NCBI GenBank assembly: GCA_045657645.1
Contig: JAZOTL010000040.1
Location: 1-13,606 of the forward strand
Reading direction: 5' to 3'
DNA: 13,606 nt
Source: RGIG7300 sp045657645
GTDB lineage: Bacteria > Bacillota > Clostridia > Oscillospirales > CAG-272
How positions within the stretch are numbered: the stretch's first letter is position 1; every line of letters begins with the position of its first letter. A program made the translations under genes and the position numbers. This document shows positions 1-6,422 of the stretch, one piece after another. A model generated the notes under the pieces. That model did no database searches and was not told the DNA's origin. It was given only the letters and a program-made list of their open reading frames with translations.

Positions 1-566
1 AGAGGCGAGGCAAGGCCGCCAACTCCCGTACCGTAAGATATAGTAAGGAGCAACAGCGGACCAACACGGCTCTTGGAAATATCGGTTTCACCTATGTAGC
101 GCAGCATAGACACGGCTATGGGGGTCATAGCAGCGCATACTACAGCGTTTGGAAGTATTGCGGAAAGGATAGTGCAAAGAATAAACCAAAATATGACCTG
201 ATTGCGAAGTTTACTTCCTACAAGAGAAAGAAACTTTGCCGCAATTCTGCGGTCAAGACCTGTTTCCTCCCAAGAGGCTGTAAGAATAGAAGCTCCTAAA
301 AGAAGCAATATGGTTTCGGAAGCGTAATTACCGATAACGGCAGGCATATCTGTAATCTGGAAAACAGCATTAATTGCGATAGGCAGGAATGCTGTAACTG
401 CATAATCTACCGCGCCTGTTATCCACCAAAATGCCATCCATGCAGCCGTACCTATTGCCATACTGCCTTCACGGGAACCGAAAACAGATTCTGGTATAAG
501 AAAACCGCATACCAAAAACAGGACCGGACCTATAAGGGTCAATATAAAACTTTTGGTATTTCTCAT
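1..566 (-). CDS. DASS/SLC13-like anion:Na+ symporter, N-terminal part (cut by window edge)
   Basis: Partial gene: the ATG is at 566 and the frame stays open to base 1, giving 188 complete codons. Several hydrophobic segments follow a short cytoplasmic N-terminus. The pattern matches the divalent-anion:Na+ symporter family. A WWITGAVDYAVTAFLPIA stretch (residues 47-64) corresponds to the family's WWITEAIPLAVTALLP region. An LLLLGASILTASWEETGLDRR-like segment (about 86-107) and ISYGTGVGGLASP (176-188) also fit. Where classical members carry Ser-Asn-Thr at the first substrate/Na+ motif, this protein has Pro139-Asn140-Ala141, so the substrate (dicarboxylate, other carboxylate or inorganic anion) cannot be predicted. 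The start overlaps the stop of the acyl carrier gene in an ATGA (563-566), implying translational coupling and membership of the MBOAT operon. A more distant ion-transporter-superfamily permease is possible. Family assignment is fairly secure; function is inferred. Confidence 0.75.
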   Translation of the reverse strand, partial: MRNTKSFILTLIGPVLFLVCGFLIPESVFGSREGSMAIGTAAWMAFWWITGAVDYAVTAFLPIAINAVFQITDMPAVIGNYASETILLLLGASILTASWEETGLDRRIAAKFLSLVGSKLRNQVIFWFILCTILSAILPNAVVCAAMTPIAVSMLRYIGETDISKSRVGPLLLLTISYGTGVGGLASP

Positions 567-784
567 TGCAGTTCCTCGATCATTCCCCACATACTTTCAA
601 CAGATTCAAAGTAGGTAGGCTGAATATACTCCATAGTTACGGAAATATCGAACATATCCTCGATTTCGGATATGATGCTTACAACCTCAAGGGAATCAAG
701 GATTCCGTTGCTAACAAGGTTCTTTTCTGCATCAAAGTCGATATTGGGGTACTTTTCCTCTAACATTTCTCTAAGCTGTTCCAT
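563..784 (-). CDS. stand-alone acyl carrier protein (DltC-like role)
   Basis: A 73-residue acidic protein, the usual size of a discrete acyl or D-alanyl carrier protein (75-80 residues). The phosphopantetheine site is clear in NGILDSLEVVSII, with Ser31 in Asp30-Ser31-Leu32 as the expected 4'-phosphopantetheine attachment residue. This is followed by the helix-II acidic run SEIEDMF that partner enzymes usually read. It is cytoplasmic and would carry a thioester-bound acyl or aminoacyl group. The gene lies 21 bp after the MBOAT stop, has AAGGAG upstream of its ATG, and its TGA overlaps the transporter start by 4 bp. Its place directly after an MBOAT and an SGNH protein argues for a donor role in extracytoplasmic acyl transfer, as DltC serves DltB, rather than in bulk fatty-acid synthesis. 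No fatty-acid or polyketide gene is nearby. The carried group is unknown because no adenylating or ligase enzyme is in view. Confidence 0.9.
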   Translation of the reverse strand: MEQLREMLEEKYPNIDFDAEKNLVSNGILDSLEVVSIISEIEDMFDISVTMEYIQPTYFESVESMWGMIEELQ

Positions 785-805
785 AATAATTTATCTCCTT
801 AAAAA

Positions 806-2389
806 TTAAAATTGTTCGTAAATAAAGTTGCTTGCATTGTAACCGGGACCGTACATACCATAAAGGATAACTGCTAACAGGCCCAATAAAATGATTACCC
901 ATCTGAAAACAAGATTCTGCTTTGCAAGGGTCTTACGGATGCTCATTCTTTCCTGCATCATATCAACAATCCAAAGGATAGCAACCGAAAGTATTGCAAT
1001 ATTCATATTTTTAGCACTAAGGCCGAAGGAATCGATCCTTGCATCAAAAAGCTTGCCGAAATTACATTCGGTAAACATCTTTCTGATAAGATCAAAGGCC
1101 ATCTGCAATCTGCCTGCACGGAAGAATATACGTCCGAAGCAGCAAAGCAGGAAGGTACGCAGCATCTGCCAGAAATGCCAACCGAAGTTATCGGTATCAA
1201 TATGAAGCCATTTATTAAGCTTTTCAAAAACGGGGTCAAATATTCTACCGCCGATAAGCAATGCTGCGTGGAACATACCCCAAGCAACAAAGCGCCAAGC
1301 GGCACCGTGCCATATACCTGTTATCATCCATACAACAAACACGGGGAAGCAGGATGCAAACAGGTCTTCCATACGCTTCATATTCTTGTTCTTAAAGAAT
1401 TTCTTTACCTTTTTGGTAAGAGCTGAAGCGGAAACGGGATAGTAGACATAATCCTTAAACCACTCCTGAAGGGATATATGCCAGCGTCTCCAAAACTCGG
1501 GCATGGTTTTTGAGAAATAGGGGTGGTTGAAGTTCTTTCTAAGACGTATACCGAACATTTCGGACACACCGGTAACGATATCTATACAACCGGAGAAATC
1601 TGCATATATCTGTATAGAATAAACTATGATACCGATTATGATGAACACACCGTCAAAATTTTCATATCCGTCGATAAGGGTATTTACAATATAGCCTAAT
1701 CTATCTGCTATAACAAGCTTTTTGAAGAAACCCCAAATTGCAAGCTGTGCACCTTGACAAAGGTTGTCATAGTTGAGAGCTACTCCATCCTTTACCTGCT
1801 CCTTAAACTCGTTAAAACGGTCTATAGGACCCTGCACTACATGGGGGAAATAGGAAAGATACACCGCATAGGTAAGAAAATTCTTTTCTGCCTTATAGCG
1901 TTTCCAATAAACATCGAGAATATAACTCAAAGCCATAAAGGTATAGAAGGATACACCGATAGGCATAATAACGTTAAACATATCTATCTGCGCCATATTA
2001 TAACGGGTGAGTATGTTATTTACGTTTTCAAGTATAAAGGTTGTATATTTACTATATACCAAAAGGCCTATTGCAATAAATAAAGCTCCTAAAAGTATAG
2101 CTTTTGCCTTCTTTTTTGCGCCGTTACGGATAGCCTTTTTTTCGGCTGCATCAGCGGCTACTGCAAGCTTTGCATCCGCCTGCTCATAAACTCTGCCCAT
2201 AAATGCGCCTGCGGCATAGGTCACAACAGTAGTTGACAGGATAAAGGGAATATACTTTACGCCTGCTACTGCAAAAAACGTTATGTTTGCTGCAGCAAGC
2301 ACCCAGCGTTGAAGTTTGTAACCAAGTGCATAATACAGCAACAGCACCACCGCTGTAAACAGAATAAAATTCAATGATTGATAACTCAT
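806..2389 (-). CDS. MBOAT family O-acyltransferase (AlgI/DltB-like)
   Basis: A 527-residue polytopic membrane protein. The MBOAT signature is complete: PEFWRRWHISLQEWFKDYVYYP (residues 297-318, with His304), then GIWHGAAWRF with the invariant His361 that lines the catalytic funnel. The C-terminus ends in GPGYNASNFIYEQF, close to the FIYFQF ending of AlgI/PatA-type enzymes. Length and C-terminal region are AlgI-like (about 520) rather than DltB-like (about 400-415). Residues 65-97 form a charged, Ala/Lys-rich cytoplasmic loop. These enzymes move an acyl group from an intracellular thioester to a substrate on the outer face; AlgI O-acetylates alginate and DltB passes D-alanine from DltC. The gene sits 21 bp after the SGNH gene, has an AAGGAAG ribosome site, and is followed 21 bp later by the acyl carrier gene, so an ACP thioester donor is likely. 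The acceptor glycan is unknown. Confidence 0.93.
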   Translation of the reverse strand: MSYQSLNFILFTAVVLLLYYALGYKLQRWVLAAANITFFAVAGVKYIPFILSTTVVTYAAGAFMGRVYEQADAKLAVAADAAEKKAIRNGAKKKAKAILLGALFIAIGLLVYSKYTTFILENVNNILTRYNMAQIDMFNVIMPIGVSFYTFMALSYILDVYWKRYKAEKNFLTYAVYLSYFPHVVQGPIDRFNEFKEQVKDGVALNYDNLCQGAQLAIWGFFKKLVIADRLGYIVNTLIDGYENFDGVFIIIGIIVYSIQIYADFSGCIDIVTGVSEMFGIRLRKNFNHPYFSKTMPEFWRRWHISLQEWFKDYVYYPVSASALTKKVKKFFKNKNMKRMEDLFASCFPVFVVWMITGIWHGAAWRFVAWGMFHAALLIGGRIFDPVFEKLNKWLHIDTDNFGWHFWQMLRTFLLCCFGRIFFRAGRLQMAFDLIRKMFTECNFGKLFDARIDSFGLSAKNMNIAILSVAILWIVDMMQERMSIRKTLAKQNLVFRWVIILLGLLAVILYGMYGPGYNASNFIYEQF

Positions 2390-2410
2390 ATTTACTTCCT
2401 TATAACAATG

Positions 2411-3754
2411 TTATTGAGTGACTTGTAGCTGTATGCTTACGCCCTTGTAAGCATAGTCGCCGTAAAGCTGCTTGCCGTCTGCCTCATAATACGGGAGCAC
2501 CGTGTAGTGATAAAGCTCACCCTCAACAAACTCTGTATCATCAAAAAAGCTTTCTTCAGTTACAGAAATTTCCTTCCAGGAAGGCTGGCTCGCTGATTTT
2601 TTGTATATCTTGTAGCCCTGTGCGTTTTCAACATCTTCCCAGTCAAGCTTTATCTGTGCGCCGTCACGCCAAGCCAAGGGAGTAGGCGCTGCAAGGTCAT
2701 CAGCACGGTTATTGGCATCAAGCTCAATGTCAAGAATATGGGGTGTGATATGCTCCATATATCCGTCATATGCTGTGTTCCACGAGCTGTAGTCGGGATT
2801 CTCGCGCTTATCTTCAAAGCCGTAATTTTCTATAAGATATTCGGATAAGTAATATGTAAGTTTAGCAGAGCCATGGATATTTGTATGAGCCGAGTTGTAA
2901 AAATCGGTTGTGGGGTCTATACCCATAATCGAGGGGTCGGAGAGCAGGTCGAGAACCTTGTAGCCCCTTGACTCTATAAGAGCATTAAGTGCATTATAGC
3001 GACCTATGTTGTATTCATTAAATTTTGCCTGAGGAACCGTAACAAAGAGAACGTTTACATTCTCCTTATCGCAGTAATCAAGCAGACTTTCTGTAGTAGA
3101 TACTATTGCATCCGAAAGTTCAACTTCATCATCGGTAGTAATATAATCAGCAGAAACGTCGGTAACGGTTTCAAGGTACTGATTAAATATGCTTGCGCCC
3201 TTACGACCGTTCAGCTCTGTAGAAAAGTCATAAGAGGTGATCTCCTCCCAACGGGTATGGAATCGAATCAACGGGAGGTAAAATTCCATGCTTTCCTTCA
3301 TTGAAAAATCGGCTACATCGTTAAGATGCCTTATCATTGCCAGCTTGTCAAAGGAAAAAGGGATAGCATCTATAGTAGAACGCATTTGCTGGGTGTTAAG
3401 CTCGCCATCAGAAAGAGAGTTTATATTAACTATATATAAAGCATCGGGCTGTGTTCTTCTTGCCTCTTTGATATAGTATTCACTCGCAAAATAAGAAAAC
3501 GCATTGCCTGCGTAAGGGTATACCGAAATTCCATACTCACCCCACGCTAAAAGAGAGTTCCAGAAAACAAAGCAGTTGCTTGATCCTATGTATACCGCAT
3601 CCAGAGAATTTTCCGGCTCCTCATAAAAATTTTGAATATTTTGATAGTTCATAGTATCAACTGCTTTAAGAACGCCTGAAACATTCCAAAGTAAAAGTAC
3701 AAACGCTACAAAAAACGCTATGAACTTTATCAGCTTGATCATCTTTGATTTCAT
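2411..3754 (-). CDS. membrane-anchored SGNH/DltD-like protein with C-terminal fibronectin-III-like domain
   Basis: 447 residues. Residues 6-30 form an uncleaved-looking signal anchor; the rest should be extracellular. The SGNH nucleophile block is YIGSSN (55-60, Ser58 or Ser59), like the GSS of DltD. The C-terminal block is DFYNSAHTNIHGSAKLT (284-300), with Asp284 and His290 as likely acid/base residues, similar to DltD and AlgX/AlgJ-like 'DHHW' proteins. A linker (about 315-355) leads to a beta-rich domain (355-445) with the LDWEDVENAQGYKIYK and YHYTVLPYY patterns of fibronectin type III folds. It is the first gene of the MBOAT operon and probably acts as the outer-face partner that accepts or hands on the acyl group. 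The longest frame starts at a TTG (3790); the ATG at 3754 is preferred because AGGGAGG lies 10 nt before it and the signal anchor remains intact. The acceptor polymer is not deducible. Confidence 0.85.
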   Translation of the reverse strand: MKSKMIKLIKFIAFFVAFVLLLWNVSGVLKAVDTMNYQNIQNFYEEPENSLDAVYIGSSNCFVFWNSLLAWGEYGISVYPYAGNAFSYFASEYYIKEARRTQPDALYIVNINSLSDGELNTQQMRSTIDAIPFSFDKLAMIRHLNDVADFSMKESMEFYLPLIRFHTRWEEITSYDFSTELNGRKGASIFNQYLETVTDVSADYITTDDEVELSDAIVSTTESLLDYCDKENVNVLFVTVPQAKFNEYNIGRYNALNALIESRGYKVLDLLSDPSIMGIDPTTDFYNSAHTNIHGSAKLTYYLSEYLIENYGFEDKRENPDYSSWNTAYDGYMEHITPHILDIELDANNRADDLAAPTPLAWRDGAQIKLDWEDVENAQGYKIYKKSASQPSWKEISVTEESFFDDTEFVEGELYHYTVLPYYEADGKQLYGDYAYKGVSIQLQVTQ

Positions 3755-3764
3755 CAGCCCAAGG

Positions 3765-3771
3765 CCTCCCT
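3765..3771 (-). promoter_or_regulatory. ribosome binding site fixing the SGNH gene start
   Basis: AGGGAGG on the minus strand with a 10-nt spacer to the ATG at 3754. The alternative TTG at 3790 has only AT-rich sequence and no purine-rich site before it, so this site decides the start. Confidence 0.7.
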
Positions 3772-3810
3772 GTAAATCTAATTTCGACAATTATAGTTAT
3801 ACACCTACAT

Positions 3811-3839
3811 ATTATATCATAGTTATGAAACAAAATCAA
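3811..3839 (-). promoter_or_regulatory. sigma-A promoter with extended -10 for the SGNH-MBOAT-ACP operon
   Basis: On the minus strand, TTGATT (3839-3834) and TATAAT (3816-3811) are separated by exactly 17 bp, with a TGA before the -10 giving an extended -10 element. Transcription should start near 3804, about 50 nt before the ATG at 3754. It lies between the lysS terminator and the SGNH gene, so the two operons look independently expressed. Seen directly; activity is inferred. Confidence 0.85.
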
Positions 3840-3845
3840 TGATTT
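3817..3845. repeat. two small dyads overlapping the SGNH operon promoter (possible operators)
   Basis: AAATCA-A-TGATTT (3833-3845) is a perfect 6-bp dyad covering the -35 box. TCATA-GT-TATGA (3817-3828) is a 5-bp dyad inside the promoter spacer. In AT-rich DNA such short dyads can arise by chance, so an operator role is only a suggestion from their exact placement. Confidence 0.3.
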
Positions 3846-3918
3846 GATTTTATTATATTACTGCCAAAAGTTAAATTTATTTTAATTTGATCTTATATTT
3901 CTCTTCATATAAAAACTA

Positions 3919-3952
3919 AAAAGACTATGATGCATATACATCATAGTCTTTT
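3919..3952 (-). terminator. intrinsic terminator after lysS
   Basis: A perfect 14-bp inverted repeat (AAAAGACTATGATG, 3952-3939, pairing with 3932-3919) with a 6-nt loop begins 4 bp after the lysS stop codon. On the minus strand it runs into CTTTTTAGTTTTTATATG. It should end the long ftsEX-lysS transcript before the next promoter. Confidence 0.9.
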
Positions 3953-3956
3953 ATTA

Positions 3957-5906
3957 TTAATACAGCTTTGCTCCTGCGGGGATATGGTTATCTACCATAA
4001 GAAGGTGGAGCTTTTCCTCGCCTTCCTCGGTGTGGATAGCGGAGAGTAACATACCGTTAGACTCAACGCCCATCATTGCACGGGGAGGGAGATTTGTAAT
4101 AGCTATAAGGGTCTTGCCTACAAGCTCTTCGGGCTCATAGAAAGCGTGGATGCCGCTTAATATGGTACGGTCATTGCCGGTACCGTCATCAAGGGTGAAT
4201 TGAAGAAGCTTTTTGGACTTCTTTACTGCCTCACAAGCCTTAACCTTAACTGCTCTGAAGTCAGATTTAGAGAAGGTTTCAAAGTCAACAAAATCGCTGA
4301 AAAGGGGTTCTATTTCTACCTTTGAGAAGTCGATTACCTCTTCTACTACAGGTGCGCTTGCTTCAACAACGGGAGCTACAGTCTCTGCTTCGGGAGCCTT
4401 TTCTCTCTTGTTATCATCAATGGGCTTCATTGTGGGGAACAAGAGTACGTCGCGTATAGAAGCGCTGTCGGTCAAGAGCATTACAAGTCTGTCTATACCA
4501 AAGCCAAGACCGCCTGTGGGGGGCATACCGTATTCAAGGGCGTTGATGTAGTCATAGTCTACTTCTGCCTTGGAAGCGGGGTTAAGTGCCTTACGCTCTG
4601 CAACCTGCTTTTCGAAACGCTCCTTCTGGTCGATAGGATCGTTAAGCTCGGAGAATGCGTTACCAAACTCTGTTGCGTTTATGAAGTACTCAAAACGCTC
4701 GGTAAATGCAGGATCATCGGGCTTGCGCTTTGCAAGGGGGCTTATCTCAACGGGATAATCGTAAATAAAGGTAGGCTGGATAAGCTTTTCTTCAACAAAT
4801 GCGTCAAAGAACTCTGCAAGGATAGCACCCTTTGTAGGTACCTCGGGAAGCTCAACGTGATGCTCTTTTGCAAGGGCAACTGCCTCTTCATCACTCTGAA
4901 CTTGCGCAAAGTCTACACCGGAATACTTCTTTACAGCCTCTATCATGGTAAGTCTTTCCCAATGGGAAATATCGATCTCGTTACCCTGATAAGGTATCTT
5001 AAGAGTACCGCAAACCTTCTGGGTTACGGTCTTCATCATTTCTTCAACAAGGTCCATCATACCCTGGAAATCGGTATACGCCTGATAAAGCTCAATGGTA
5101 GTAAATTCGGGATTGTGCTTGGGGTCCATACCCTCGTTACGGAAGATACGCCCAACCTCGTATACTTTATCCATACCACCAACTATAAGACGCTTAAGAT
5201 AAAGCTCTGTTTCTATGCGAAGCACCATATCCATATCAAGGGTATTGTGGTGAGTATAGAAGGGCTTAGCAGCCGCACCTATCTCAAAGGGTGTAAGTAT
5301 GGGGGTATCAACCTCCAAAAATCCCTTGGAATCAAGGAAATGACGCAGCTCGCGAAGGATAAGGGAACGCTTTACAAATGTATCCTTAACCTCGGGGTTA
5401 ACTATAAGGTCAACGTATCTCTGGCGGTATCTTGTTTCACGGTCGGTAAGTCCGTGGAACTTTTCGGGAAGGGGTAAAAGGGATTTTGCAAGGAGGGTTA
5501 TCTCCTGTGCATGAACGGATATCTCGCCTGTTTTGGTGCGGAACACAAAGCCCTTAACACCAATAATATCGCCTATATCCCACTTCTTAAATTCAGGATA
5601 AACCTCTGTTCCGATATCGTCGCGCTTTACATATACCTGAATCTTTCCGTCGTTATCCTGAAGGTGGCAGAAGCTTGCCTTACCCATAATACGGCGGCTC
5701 ATCATTCTACCTGCAAGCACAACGGTGTTATTTTCAAGCTCATCAAAGCTGTTCTTGATATTTTCACTTGTATGTGTTATATCAAACTTTGTTATCTCAA
5801 AGGGGTCACGACCGTCCGCTCTGAGAGCAGCAAGCTTATCTCTTCTTATCTGGAGTATTTCAGAAAGCTCCTGCTGATTTTCTGTTACGTTTATATTCTC
5901 TTCCAT
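3957..5906 (-). CDS. lysS: class II lysyl-tRNA synthetase with C-terminal MetG-type tRNA-binding domain
   Basis: 649 residues against about 490-500 for ordinary bacterial LysRS. Residues 62-140 are the OB-fold anticodon-binding domain. Class II motif 2 is FRNEGMDPKHNPEFTTIELY (255-274), and motif 3 is GMPPTGGLGFGIDRLVML (460-477, with Arg473). The canonical enzyme ends at LLFPTMKP (488-495). A Pro/Ala/Val/Glu-rich linker (about 498-533) follows, then a second OB-type tRNA-binding domain (536-649) resembling the C-terminal domain of MetRS and Trbp111; typical blocks are FSKSDFRAVKV, LSGIHAFY and LPPRAMMGVESNGMLLSA. The enzyme charges tRNA-Lys in the cytosol; the extra domain probably strengthens non-specific tRNA binding or dimerisation. 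The longer frame starts at a TTG inside greA; the ATG at 5906 has AAAGGA 6 nt upstream. It follows greA by 10 bp and closes the operon. Confidence 0.97.
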   Translation of the reverse strand: MEENINVTENQQELSEILQIRRDKLAALRADGRDPFEITKFDITHTSENIKNSFDELENNTVVLAGRMMSRRIMGKASFCHLQDNDGKIQVYVKRDDIGTEVYPEFKKWDIGDIIGVKGFVFRTKTGEISVHAQEITLLAKSLLPLPEKFHGLTDRETRYRQRYVDLIVNPEVKDTFVKRSLILRELRHFLDSKGFLEVDTPILTPFEIGAAAKPFYTHHNTLDMDMVLRIETELYLKRLIVGGMDKVYEVGRIFRNEGMDPKHNPEFTTIELYQAYTDFQGMMDLVEEMMKTVTQKVCGTLKIPYQGNEIDISHWERLTMIEAVKKYSGVDFAQVQSDEEAVALAKEHHVELPEVPTKGAILAEFFDAFVEEKLIQPTFIYDYPVEISPLAKRKPDDPAFTERFEYFINATEFGNAFSELNDPIDQKERFEKQVAERKALNPASKAEVDYDYINALEYGMPPTGGLGFGIDRLVMLLTDSASIRDVLLFPTMKPIDDNKREKAPEAETVAPVVEASAPVVEEVIDFSKVEIEPLFSDFVDFETFSKSDFRAVKVKACEAVKKSKKLLQFTLDDGTGNDRTILSGIHAFYEPEELVGKTLIAITNLPPRAMMGVESNGMLLSAIHTEEGEEKLHLLMVDNHIPAGAKLY

Positions 5907-5916
5907 TGTCTGTCCT

Positions 5917-6396
5917 TTACTTCTGCTTTGCAATTTTGAGGATTGTAAGGTGTGCTTCTCCACCGGGAGTTTCAAAGGCTACGGTATCGCCTACCTTTGC
6001 GCCAAGGATAGCCTTACCTATGGGGGACTGGTCTGAAATCTTGTTAAGAGCGGGGTTAGCTTCGGTAGAACCTACAAGAACATACTCGATATCCTCATCA
6101 AATTCCACGTCGTGTACGGTAACAACATTACCTACATTAACCTTATCGGTTTTAATTTCCTTTTCGCTTATTACCTTAACGTTTTTGAGCATTTCCTCAA
6201 GCTCGATAATGCGGGATTCTACCTTTCCCTGCTCGGTTTTAGCTTCGTCATACTCGCTGTTCTCGGATAAGTCACCAAAGGAAAGTGCCACTCTTATAGC
6301 TTCAACAACTTCCTTACGTTTCTCTGTCTTAAGATACTCAAGCTCATCCTGAAGTTTTCTTAAGCCCTCATCGGTTACAACTATAGGTTCTGCCAT
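5917..6396 (-). CDS. greA: transcription elongation factor GreA
   Basis: 159 residues, the normal GreA length. The N-terminal coiled-coil hairpin (about 8-75) carries the tip motif FGDLSENSEYDEAK (40-53), whose acidic Asp42 and Glu45 position the Mg2+ in the RNA polymerase secondary channel for cleavage of backtracked RNA. The C-terminal FKBP-like domain includes SDQSPIGKAILGAKVGDTVAFETPGGE, a standard GreA signature. It rescues stalled polymerase in the cytoplasm. AAGGAG lies upstream of the ATG, in the 26-bp gap after the S41 protease gene, and lysS starts 10 bp after its stop. The greA-lysS pair is common in Bacillota, which supports both calls. Confidence 0.98.
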   Translation of the reverse strand: MAEPIVVTDEGLRKLQDELEYLKTEKRKEVVEAIRVALSFGDLSENSEYDEAKTEQGKVESRIIELEEMLKNVKVISEKEIKTDKVNVGNVVTVHDVEFDEDIEYVLVGSTEANPALNKISDQSPIGKAILGAKVGDTVAFETPGGEAHLTILKIAKQK

Positions 6397-6422
6397 TTTT
6401 ATTTCTCCTTAAATGTATTGTA

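Noticed and set aside
563..3754. naming the operon dltBCD
   Set aside because: The MBOAT is AlgI-like in length and C-terminus, no dltA is visible, and the SGNH protein has an FN3-like tail, so dlt names would claim a D-alanine role that the sequence does not show.
3755..3790. longer N-terminus for the SGNH protein from a TTG
   Set aside because: AGGGAGG would fall inside the coding region and the signal anchor would be pushed inward; the ATG at 3754 fits both.
3919..3952. possible bidirectional terminator
   Set aside because: The stem is symmetric, but no plus-strand gene exists to its left, and the longer T-run lies on the minus strand, so only the lysS direction is supported.
4857..5477. 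206-codon open frame on the plus strand
   Set aside because: It lies wholly antisense to lysS, whose protein is unmistakable. It has no family resemblance and its length is explained by the codon use of the real gene.
5907..5975. longer N-terminus for LysRS starting inside greA
   Set aside because: The frame opens at a TTG deep in greA, without a ribosome site; the ATG at 5906 has AAAGGA at 6 nt and gives a normal LysRS start.
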